Positions 17,312-24,453 of a stretch of 64,000 nt of DNA are shown here, in pieces. Source of the stretch: a bacterium YEK0313 (GTDB lineage: Bacteria > Pseudomonadota > Alphaproteobacteria > Rhizobiales > Phreatobacteraceae); contig CCMO02000001.1 in the NCBI GenBank assembly GCA_000751295.2, positions 1,289,501 to 1,353,500 of the forward strand. The letters are read 5' to 3'. Position 1 is the first letter of the stretch, and each line of letters opens with the position of its first letter. Under the pieces are notes generated by a model. It made no database searches and was not told the DNA's origin. It saw only the letters and a list, made by a program, of their open reading frames with translations. The translations under genes were made by a program, and so were the position numbers.

Positions 17312-17342
17312 CCGGTCGGTGCGCCCGTACCGATCGGCTTTT
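17312..17342 (+). terminator. Terminator-like hairpin between cas9 and tracrRNA
   Basis: CCGGTCGGT pairs with ACCGATCGG across an 8-nt loop (nine pairs, one G-U), followed by CTTTT. It points in the plus direction, 98 bp outside the cas9 start and 57 bp before the tracrRNA -35. It could end a short plus-strand RNA antisense to the cas9 leader, or insulate tracrRNA. Confidence 0.4.
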
Positions 17343-17398
17343 CGTTGTTCATCCGCGGGCGACGTTTCGCGCCCGAGCGCGCCAGTCTCTCGACGAGC

Positions 17399-17427
17399 TT
17401 GACGGCCATAAGGTTTCGCGCAATGGT
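17399..17427 (+). promoter_or_regulatory. Putative tracrRNA promoter
   Basis: A TTGACG -35 box (17399-17404), a 17-bp spacer and a weak -10 (AATGGT, 17422-17427) place the likely start near 17434, exactly where complementarity to the repeat begins. Confidence 0.45.
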
Positions 17428-17433
17428 TGCGCC

Positions 17434-17511
17434 TTCAGAGATCGTGGTCTGGCGGTTAACAAGTAGCCAGTCTGCACCAGATAAGGGCGGCGCTCCGGCG
17501 CCGCCTTTTTT
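17434..17511 (+). ncRNA. tracrRNA
   Basis: The 5' segment 17434-17460 is an anti-repeat. It pairs with the first 26 nt of the plus-strand array repeat without a mismatch, using four G-U wobbles and one bulged U. It is followed by a short linker (17461-17485) and a strong terminator hairpin with six T. The RNA of about 78 nt is the size expected for type II-C. It is transcribed divergently from cas9 and lies 220 bp from its start codon. Because it is complementary to the plus-strand repeat, it also proves the direction of crRNA transcription. RNase III processing of the duplex is expected from the family. Confidence 0.92.
17486..17511 (+). terminator. Intrinsic terminator of tracrRNA
   Basis: GGCGGCGC and GCGCCGCC form a perfect 8-bp stem on a TCCG tetraloop, directly followed by TTTTTT (17506-17511). 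Confidence 0.93.
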
Positions 17512-17807
17512 GTTGCGATGGCACGTTTAATCCGACGCGTCCGCGGAGCTCGATCAAGCCGATTGGCGCCATATGCCCAATGGCTCGCATCTGTGTCGAA
17601 GAGCGCTTACAGGCGGCGAGCGTCCCGGCCGGCACTCACGGGAGAGGACGGTCGAAACAGGATATGGCGTTCTCCATCCTATGCCCGAGACAAAGCATTG
17701 ATGAGGTGGCCTTGCCCGCACCATTGTGGCCCGCCGGCGCGACATGGCCTATCCTGTCGCCGTCATGACGCGCGCCAGGCGCGGTGCAGTGCCAGGAAAG
17801 GCAGGCC

Positions 17808-18356
17808 ATGTCCGAGGTTGCAGAGCCGACGGCCTCCACCGACGGCGGCAAGGTCCGCGCCGGCGGCCTGGTGATCCGCGAAATCCCCTTCGTCGCCATC
17901 CTGGTCCTGACCGTGCTGGGGGTGGGCTATGTCGCGATGACGCGGCATGCCATTCCCTTCTACTGGCAGGGCCTTGCCGTGTTCATCGCTGTGGTCGCGA
18001 TCGCCATCGGGTGGCGGCGCGCCGAGACCGCCGGCGAGCGCTGGCACGTGATCTGGACCCAGTGCCTGCACTGGGGCGCCTTCCTGGTCGTGATGAACCT
18101 CGTCTTCCTGCCGAGCGTTCAGGCCATCACCAATGCCGATGCGACGAGCCTCACCATCCTCTTGCTGCTGGCGCTCGGCACCTTCACAGCGGGCGTGCAC
18201 ACGCCGTCCTGGCACATGTGCTTCAACGGCGTCGTCATGGCGCTGAGCGTGCCGGCGATCGCCTGGCTCGACCAGTCGGCGCTGCTGATGACGCTCGGCG
18301 TGCTGGTTGTGCTCTCGATTGCCGTCGCGCTCACCTGGCGCCGCTTCAAGGGGTGA
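17808..18356 (+). CDS. Integral membrane protein of unknown function
   Basis: About 182 residues. Hydrophobic segments include FVAILVLTVLGVGYVAM, GLAVFIAVVAIAIGW, FLVVMNLVFLP, LTILLLLALGTF, VVMALSVPAIAWL and LLMTLGVLVVLSIAVALTW, giving about six membrane spans. The ATG at 17808 is preceded by AAGGCAGG; an in-frame GTG at 17784 would add eight polar residues. It reads away from tracrRNA and converges with the DUF2794 gene. No family recognised. Confidence 0.7.
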   Translation: MSEVAEPTASTDGGKVRAGGLVIREIPFVAILVLTVLGVGYVAMTRHAIPFYWQGLAVFIAVVAIAIGWRRAETAGERWHVIWTQCLHWGAFLVVMNLVFLPSVQAITNADATSLTILLLLALGTFTAGVHTPSWHMCFNGVVMALSVPAIAWLDQSALLMTLGVLVVLSIAVALTWRRFKG

Positions 18357-18377
18357 CGCCGGAAGGGCCTTGCGGCC

Positions 18378-18737
18378 CTATTGCACCACGCGCAGCGGCT
18401 TTTCCAGGACCGCGAGCACGCGCCTCAGGTCGTGCCCGCGCTTCAGGATGAGGCCGGTCGCGGCGATCGCCGCATAGGCGCCCTGCCGGCTCGCCAGCTT
18501 CGGATCCTTGACGATCCGGTAGAGCGGCATTTCCGACGCCCGGCGGAACACCGAGAACACCGCCTTGTCCTTGAAGAAGTCGATGGCGTAGTCGCGCCAT
18601 TCGCCGGCGGCCACCATGCGGCCGTAGAGATTGAGGATCTCGTCGAGTTCACGCCGGTCGAAGGCGACACGCGGGGCGGCGGCACCGGCGTTCAGGGAAA
18701 CGACAGTGCCCAGGTAACTCGTCTCGGCGTCGGACAT
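18378..18737 (-). CDS. DUF2794 family protein
   Basis: 119 residues, matching the small alphaproteobacterial DUF2794 family by the run FDRRELDEILNLYGRMVAAGEW and DYAIDFFKDKAVFSVFRR. Its function is unknown in the family. The ATG at 18737 has an AAGGAG box; a longer frame to 18770 does not look conserved. Cytosolic; no membrane segment. Confidence 0.8.
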   Translation of the reverse strand: MSDAETSYLGTVVSLNAGAAAPRVAFDRRELDEILNLYGRMVAAGEWRDYAIDFFKDKAVFSVFRRASEMPLYRIVKDPKLASRQGAYAAIAATGLILKRGHDLRRVLAVLEKPLRVVQ

Positions 18738-18863
18738 GAGGCTCCTTCCAGCGCTCCATCTTCGCGTCACGATCCGGTCATGATCGACCGGCCCGCGCCG
18801 CTTGGCAAGGCGGCAGGTAGGAAGGCCGCGCCCGAAAAGGAAGGCCCGCCGGCCCCCGACCGC

Positions 18864-19439
18864 TCAGACCGGCTTGTCGCTGCGCTCGAACATCGGCAGC
18901 GTCTTGTACTGGCCCTTCGGGATCAGGATCCCCTCGGCCACCAGCCGGTCGTGCACCTCCTTCGCCTTGTCGTAGGCATAGGAGCCCGCATAGAAGGCGA
19001 TGGTGCCGCCCGGCCGGGTCCGCCCGGCCAGCAGCCGCACCATGGCATCGTCCGTGAGGCCGCCATAGGCGTCGTTCTTCTCGGTGCGGAACTCGCCGAC
19101 ATGAAACAGCGTGACGATGTCGAAGACCGGCAGAAGCCGCGCGTCGAGCTGGTAGATGTCGCCGAAATAGGCCTTGTAGCCCCAGCCGAGCTCGGGATTC
19201 TCGGTGATCATGGTCTCATAGGTGCGGATCTCGCCGGGCGAGGCGGTAATGCCGAGAATGGCATTGCCGAGCCCCTTCTCGGCGTTGTGCAGGCCGAGCA
19301 GGTGGTGGCCGCCGGTGCCGAAATGGAAGATCGCCTTGCCGCGCGTGCCGGTCTCCTCCAGCCAGTCGCAGAAATGCGCGTCGCAGGGACATTCCTTCAC
19401 GCGCAGGTCCCAGAAATGGTCCCAGATATGCAAGGTCAT
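18864..19439 (-). CDS. Class I SAM-dependent methyltransferase-like protein
   Basis: 191 residues with a Rossmann-like layout: FHFGTGGHHLLGL (a glycine loop in place of the usual GxGxG), FDIVTLFHVGEF at the strand 4 position, and RPGGTIAFYAGS at the strand 5 position. These suggest a methyltransferase fold, but the SAM loop is unusual and no substrate is indicated. It lies between the DUF2794 gene and the ABC transporter gene, all on the minus strand. Confidence 0.55.
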   Translation of the reverse strand: MTLHIWDHFWDLRVKECPCDAHFCDWLEETGTRGKAIFHFGTGGHHLLGLHNAEKGLGNAILGITASPGEIRTYETMITENPELGWGYKAYFGDIYQLDARLLPVFDIVTLFHVGEFRTEKNDAYGGLTDDAMVRLLAGRTRPGGTIAFYAGSYAYDKAKEVHDRLVAEGILIPKGQYKTLPMFERSDKPV

Positions 19440-19481
19440 CGGCAGGGCTCCTTCGGGCGCGGCAGCAGCGGCGCGGACAGA

Positions 19482-21302
19482 TCAGGATGTCGGGGCGGGT
19501 GAACGGGCGGCGAGCGGCGCCGAGCTTAATATGGCCCCGCCATCGCCGCGGGCGAGCACCAGCTTGCGGTCGTGCAGCGCCTCGAGACCCGGCCGCAGGC
19601 CGACGCTGATCAGCGTCGCGCCGTCGAGCGCGCGGGTCAGCACGGCCATCAGCCGGGCTTCGCCCGCCTCGTCGAGCGCGCTGGTCGCGCCGTCGAGAAT
19701 GACGAGGTCGGGCTTCTGCACCAGGAGACGCGCCACGGCCAGGCGCTGGCGCTCGCCATTGGAGAGGATCTGGTCCCAGCGCTCGGCGTCGTCGAGCCGG
19801 CCGGCGAGATAGCCGAGGCCGACCTCGGCGAGCGCCTCGGCGAGCACGGCATCGTCGAGCGCCGCGGACTGGGCGGGATAGGTGAGCGCGGCGCGCAGCG
19901 TGCCGACCGGCAGATAGGCCCGCTGCGGCACGAAGGCGACGGCCCCGCCGGCCGGCAGCGCGATGGTGCCAGAGCCCCAGGGCCAGAGCCCGGCGAGCGC
20001 GCGCACCAGGGTCGACTTGCCGGCGCCGCTCTCGCCCGAGATCATCACGCGCTCGCCGGGGGCGATCGCCAGGGTGACCGTGTCGATCAGCGGCCGGCCG
20101 GAGCGGCCGGCAATGGTCAGCGCCTCCAGGCGCACCGCACCCGACATGCTGGGCGTCAGCCTGACGCCGCCGGTCTCGCCCTCACCGAAGCCGTCGTCGA
20201 TCTCGTCGATGGCGCGGGTGAGATCCGTGACGCGCTGCATCGAGGCATAGCACTGGGCGATGGCGCGGTAATTGTCGACGAGCCAGGCAATGGCGAGCTG
20301 CACCTGCATGAAGGCGCCGGCAAGTTGGGTCACCTGGCCGAGGGTGAAGTCGCCCGACAGATATTTCGGCGCGGCCAGCAGCAGCGGCAGGACCGGGATG
20401 AACACGCCGTTGGAATTGGTCAGCCAGGTGATCCGGCCGTGGCGGGCGACGACACCGAGCCAGCGCCCGACGAGATCGGCATAGGTCGCACCCAGCGCCC
20501 GCCGCTCGTCGGCCTCGCCCCGGATCAGCGCGACGCTCTCGCTGTTCTCGCGCAGACGCGTCAGCTCGAAGCGCAGCTTCGCCTCGCCCTCGTTGCGGCG
20601 CGCCACGGCGCCCGGCAGCGACCGGCCGATCCACAGCATGAGGCCGGACATGGCGACGCCGTAGACGATGGCGGCCAGCACCATGTAGCCGGGCACGACG
20701 AAGCGGCCGTCGCCGACATGGATGGTGAGCGAGCCGCCGACCATCCACAGCACGCCGACGAAGGTCAGCGCCGAAACGAGCGAGGACAGGAGGCCGATGG
20801 CGAAGTCGACGATCGGCTCGGTCGCCATGCGGGTGTCGTCGGCAATCCGATATTCGGGATTGGCCGGCTCGGTGCCGGCAAGGCCCATGCGATAGTAGCG
20901 CTGGCGGCCGATCCAGCGGTCGAGCAGGGTCGCCACCAGCCATTCGCGCCAGCGCACCTGCAGCGTCTCGCGCGACATGACGACGCCGACGCCGACCGCC
21001 GCGGCGCCGAGGACGAGGCCGACGAAGGCGACGACGGCCCAGGCGACGGTCGCCGTCTCGGTCGCCTCCAGCGCGTCGAAGAAGCGCCGGTTCCAGGCAT
21101 TGACCAGGAAGTTGATGCCGACATTGACGACGAGGAGCGCGGCGAGCGCCGCGGTCAGGAACCAGGCCCGGCGGGCGGTGGTGCCGCTCCACCAGCCGCA
21201 GGCGAGCGCGAAGAAGTCGCGCACGACCTTGTGGTCGAGCCCGTCATGGGCGCTTTGGACGCTGCCGGACTGGGCGCTGGCGCCGGGCGCGGAAGGGGCC
21301 AT
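19482..21302 (-). CDS. ABC transporter, fused permease and ATPase (YddA/SbmA-like), ATPase atypical
   Basis: 606 residues. The membrane domain (about 25-340) begins FFALACGWWSG and resembles the ABC_membrane_2 group (YddA, BacA-related, ABCD). The ATPase domain follows with an intact Walker A (GESGAGKST) and signature (LSNGERQRLAVARLL). Two residues usually needed for hydrolysis are altered: Walker B reads LVILDGATSALDE with Gly where the catalytic Glu is expected, and the H-loop reads ISVGLRPGL with Leu where ISVGHR is usual. The protein may bind ATP yet hydrolyse it poorly. Substrate unknown. It is followed on the same strand by the methyltransferase-like gene. Confidence 0.8.
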   Translation of the reverse strand: MAPSAPGASAQSGSVQSAHDGLDHKVVRDFFALACGWWSGTTARRAWFLTAALAALLVVNVGINFLVNAWNRRFFDALEATETATVAWAVVAFVGLVLGAAAVGVGVVMSRETLQVRWREWLVATLLDRWIGRQRYYRMGLAGTEPANPEYRIADDTRMATEPIVDFAIGLLSSLVSALTFVGVLWMVGGSLTIHVGDGRFVVPGYMVLAAIVYGVAMSGLMLWIGRSLPGAVARRNEGEAKLRFELTRLRENSESVALIRGEADERRALGATYADLVGRWLGVVARHGRITWLTNSNGVFIPVLPLLLAAPKYLSGDFTLGQVTQLAGAFMQVQLAIAWLVDNYRAIAQCYASMQRVTDLTRAIDEIDDGFGEGETGGVRLTPSMSGAVRLEALTIAGRSGRPLIDTVTLAIAPGERVMISGESGAGKSTLVRALAGLWPWGSGTIALPAGGAVAFVPQRAYLPVGTLRAALTYPAQSAALDDAVLAEALAEVGLGYLAGRLDDAERWDQILSNGERQRLAVARLLVQKPDLVILDGATSALDEAGEARLMAVLTRALDGATLISVGLRPGLEALHDRKLVLARGDGGAILSSAPLAARSPAPTS

Positions 21303-21509
21303 GAACTACCAACCCACCTGTCGGCCCGGGGAGAGGCCGGAAGAGCCATCAGCCTGAACACGAATTCGTGAACGACTCTCCCGGCCATCCGGTGAACCCC
21401 AGGTGAACGGCAGGGCCGTGAGACTGCGGCAAATAGCGCGGGCGTGCCCGACGCCAAGTCCCCGAGGACGCACAATTGGTTCGTGCCATGCGGAAGCCGG
21501 CGGAGCGGC

Positions 21510-22442
21510 TCAGCCGATGCCGAGCATCCAGAGCCAGAGGATGGAGGTGGCGACGGACAGGATGGTGGAGAGCGCCACCGCCGTGGAGGCGATGCCGACG
21601 CCCTGGCCGTAGCGGGCCGCGAACAGATAGGCGTTGATGCCGGCCGGCATGGCGGCGAACAGGACGACCGTGCCGGTCCAGACCGGCGGCAGGGCGAAGA
21701 TGCGCGTCGCGACCACGTAGGCGATCGCCGGGTGCACGACCAGCTTCAGGAGGCTGATCATCAGCGCGACCGGCAGGTCGGCCCTCACGCCATAGGCCTT
21801 CAGCGACAGGCCGAGCGCGAACAGCGACAGCGGCACGGTCGTGTCGGCAAGCATGCCGAGCGTCGTGCCGAACGGCCCGGACGGCCGGAAGCCGACAAAC
21901 TGGCAGAGGATGCCCGCGGCCATGGCGATCAGCAGCGGATGGCTGGCAAGGCCGCGCACGAGCTTGCCGGCGACGCCCGCGCCATTGGCCGAGCGTGTCC
22001 CCTCCAGCATCAGCGTCGCCACCGTCATGGTGATCGGAAGATTGACCGAAAGCAGCATGGCGATCGGAAAGCCGGCTTCCTCGCCATAGGCCTTCAGGAT
22101 GATCGGAATGCCGATCAGCACCGTGTTGGCCTGGCCAGCGGCGAGGCCGGCAATGACCGCGTCGCCATGCGAGGTGCGGAACAGCTTGGCCGCGAGCACC
22201 GTGGAGGCGAGCCAGACCACGCCCACGCCGGCGTAGTAGGCGATCCAGAAGCCCCAGGGGAAGGCGCCCGGGAACACCGCGGCGGTGATCAGCTTGAACA
22301 GCAGGGCCGGCGCGCCGACCGCGAACAGATAGGCGGTGATGCCCTCGTTGGCGCGCTCGCCGAGCAGCCCGGTGAGCGCCGCGACATAGCCGAGCGCCAC
22401 CAGGCCGAAAACCGGTGCGACGAGCGAGACGAGATCGAGCAT
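21510..22442 (-). CDS. AEC family (auxin efflux carrier-like) transporter
   Basis: 310 residues and about ten hydrophobic helices. Family hallmarks are the two halves with central glycine and proline breaks: GQANTVLIGIPIILKAYG in the first half and FAAMPAGINAYLFAARYG in the second. Bacterial members move dicarboxylates such as malate or malonate, or small organic acids, across the inner membrane. The start is the ATG at 22442 (MLDLVSLVAPVF); a longer open frame to 23057 is non-coding upstream and overlaps the response regulator on the other strand. Confidence 0.85.
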   Translation of the reverse strand: MLDLVSLVAPVFGLVALGYVAALTGLLGERANEGITAYLFAVGAPALLFKLITAAVFPGAFPWGFWIAYYAGVGVVWLASTVLAAKLFRTSHGDAVIAGLAAGQANTVLIGIPIILKAYGEEAGFPIAMLLSVNLPITMTVATLMLEGTRSANGAGVAGKLVRGLASHPLLIAMAAGILCQFVGFRPSGPFGTTLGMLADTTVPLSLFALGLSLKAYGVRADLPVALMISLLKLVVHPAIAYVVATRIFALPPVWTGTVVLFAAMPAGINAYLFAARYGQGVGIASTAVALSTILSVATSILWLWMLGIG

Positions 22443-22514
22443 GGGGCGGCGGGTTCCGCGAAAAGAATGGGGGCAATAAACACTTTCTTGTCTATTCGGC
22501 GTTAACCCTCGCGC

Positions 22515-22862
22515 ATGCCCGCCATGCCGCTGTCCGTCCTGATCGCCGACGATCACCCGTTCTCCCGCGACGTCGTGGCGCGGATCGCGACGGCGCTCGG
22601 CCACAGCGTGACGACGGTGGACGGCGGCCAGGCCGCGCTCGACGCCGCATCCACCGCCCATTTCGATGTCGCCGTGATCGACCGCCGGATGCCCGACATG
22701 GACGGCGTTGCGGTGGCCCTGGCGCTGAAATCGCATGGCGCTCATCCGCGCCTGGTGGCGCTCTCGGGCGACGATCCCGCGGACATGCTGCCGGGGCTGT
22801 TCGACGTCGTGCTGCAGAAGCCGGTCGAGGCGACCGTGCTCGCCAAGGCGATCGCCGGCTGA
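22515..22862 (+). CDS. Single-domain response regulator (receiver only)
   Basis: 115 residues consisting only of a CheY-like receiver: acidic pocket D12/D13 in LIADDHPF, phospho-acceptor D56 in AVIDRRMPDMDG, a conserved Thr/Ser position in LVALSGDD, and Lys in VLQKPVE. With no output domain it must act by protein contact, as CheY or DivK do. No histidine kinase is adjacent. It is divergent from the AEC transporter gene. Confidence 0.88.
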   Translation: MPAMPLSVLIADDHPFSRDVVARIATALGHSVTTVDGGQAALDAASTAHFDVAVIDRRMPDMDGVAVALALKSHGAHPRLVALSGDDPADMLPGLFDVVLQKPVEATVLAKAIAG

Positions 22863-22950
22863 CGTCCGAAGGTTAAGATCCGGCGCGCAAGGCTGCCATT
22901 CGATTAACCAATCTTTCAGCACGCCGCGTTTTTCATCAGATGAAGGACAG

Positions 22951-23739
22951 ATGTCCGCGCCTGGTGATTCTGAGGCGATGCTCGTACCTTCGCAGCTTCC
23001 TTCCGAACCGAAACGTCCCGGTCCGCCGCGGCCCGGCCGGCCGCAGCCCGACACCATGCTGATCGTGCTGCACCAGGAGCAGTCGACCCCGGGACGGGTG
23101 GGCCGGCTGCTTCAGGAGCGCGGCTACCGCCTCGACATCCGCCGGCCGCGCTTCGGCGATCCGCTGCCGCGGACGACGGCCGACCTGGCCGGCGCCGTCA
23201 TCTTCGGCGGGCCGATGAGCGCCAACGATTCCGACGACTACATCCGGCGCGAAACCGACTGGATCGGTGTCGCGCTGAAGGAAAACCTGCCCTTTCTCGG
23301 CATTTGCCTCGGCGCGCAGATGCTGGCGCGGCATCTCGGCGCGACGGTGGCGAGCCATCCGCAGGGGCATGTCGAGATCGGCTACTATCCCTTGCGGGCG
23401 ACCGAGGCGGCGAAGGCGGAGCTGCCCTGGCCCGACCATGTCTATCAGTGGCACGGCGAGGGCTTCGAACAGCCCCGCGGTGCCGAACTGCTCGCCACCG
23501 GCGACTGTTTCCCCAACCAGGCGATCCGGGTCGGGCGCGCCGCCTACGGCATTCAGTTCCACCCGGAGGTCACCCACTGGATGATGTGCCGCTGGACCAC
23601 GCGGTCCGGCGAGCGTCTGTCGGCCCCCAACGCCAGGAGCCGCCAGGAGCATTTCGACGGCCGGTTCGCGCACGATCCGGCAGTGCGCCGCTGGCTGGAT
23701 GCCTTTCTCGACCACTGGACCGCCCTGAAAGCCGCCTGA
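22951..23739 (+). CDS. Class I glutamine amidotransferase (GMP synthase-like, GATase1)
   Basis: 262 residues; a low-complexity Pro-rich N-terminal tail (about 1-35) precedes the domain. The triad is visible as a nucleophile Cys in LGICLGAQM and His-Glu in IQFHPEVTHW. The FGGPMSAND oxyanion region and YQWHGEGF match stand-alone GATase1 proteins that release ammonia from glutamine or hydrolyse gamma-glutamyl compounds. No synthetase partner lies nearby. The ATG at 22951 has AAGGAC upstream; a later ATG at 23056 is a possible alternative. Confidence 0.85.
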   Translation: MSAPGDSEAMLVPSQLPSEPKRPGPPRPGRPQPDTMLIVLHQEQSTPGRVGRLLQERGYRLDIRRPRFGDPLPRTTADLAGAVIFGGPMSANDSDDYIRRETDWIGVALKENLPFLGICLGAQMLARHLGATVASHPQGHVEIGYYPLRATEAAKAELPWPDHVYQWHGEGFEQPRGAELLATGDCFPNQAIRVGRAAYGIQFHPEVTHWMMCRWTTRSGERLSAPNARSRQEHFDGRFAHDPAVRRWLDAFLDHWTALKAA

Positions 23740-23848
23740 AATCGCCGCACTGCGCGGCGCATGTCACGGGCGTGACATCGGGACCGGTCAGCGTCATCCT
23801 TGATCGATCCTGGAGCGATTCGGGATCCTGATAGCAGGGAGGTTGCCC

Positions 23849-24388
23849 ATGCCCCGCCTCTTCACCGGCCTCGACGTCCCGGAGAGCATGGCAGACGACC
23901 TCTCCAGGCTGCAGGGCGGCCTCGGGTCCGCCCGCTGGATCGACCCGGAAGACTTCCACATCACCTTGCGCTTCATCGGCGATGTCGGCGAGCGGGTGGC
24001 CAACGACATTGCCGACATGCTCTATGCGGTGCGCAAGCGGCCGCTGGAAGTGACCCTGACCGGGCTCGGCTCGTTCGGCGGCGACAAACCGCACACCCTC
24101 TACATCGCCGTGAAGCCGAGCCCGCCGCTGATGGAGCTGCAGGCCGAGCACGAGCGGATCATGCGGCGCGTCGGCATGCCGCCGGAAACGCGCAAGTTCA
24201 CGCCGCACGTCACCCTGGCGCGGCTCGGCCGCAACGCCCGTTCGCGCGATGTCGCCGACTGGATCGCGCTGCGCGGCCTGTTCATGAGCCGCACCTTCCT
24301 GGTGCCGGAATTCGCGCTGTTCTCGGCCAAGGAATCGGTCGGCGGCGGGCCCTATCTGGTCGAAGAGACCTATCCCCTGGCCGCCTGA
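23849..24388 (+). CDS. thpR: RNA 2',3'-cyclic phosphodiesterase (LigT/ThpR, 2H superfamily)
   Basis: 179 residues with the two signature H-x-T-L motifs of the 2H phosphoesterases: HITLRFIGDV in the first half and HVTLARLGRN in the second. They supply the catalytic histidines that open 2',3'-cyclic phosphates on RNA ends. The ATG at 23849 is preceded by GGGAGG. No RNA ligase lies beside it. Cytosolic. Confidence 0.9.
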   Translation: MPRLFTGLDVPESMADDLSRLQGGLGSARWIDPEDFHITLRFIGDVGERVANDIADMLYAVRKRPLEVTLTGLGSFGGDKPHTLYIAVKPSPPLMELQAEHERIMRRVGMPPETRKFTPHVTLARLGRNARSRDVADWIALRGLFMSRTFLVPEFALFSAKESVGGGPYLVEETYPLAA

Positions 24389-24453
24389 CGCGTTGATCTG
24401 GCCTTTTAAAGCAAGCCTGCACAAAGGCTAGCCGTCCTTTGCGGCCGCTACGC

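Noticed and set aside
17215..17433. Cas9-regulating or scaRNA-like gene between cas9 and tracrRNA
   Set aside because: Only a terminator-like hairpin is visible; there is no anti-repeat and no clear promoter, so it is kept as an observation, not an RNA gene.
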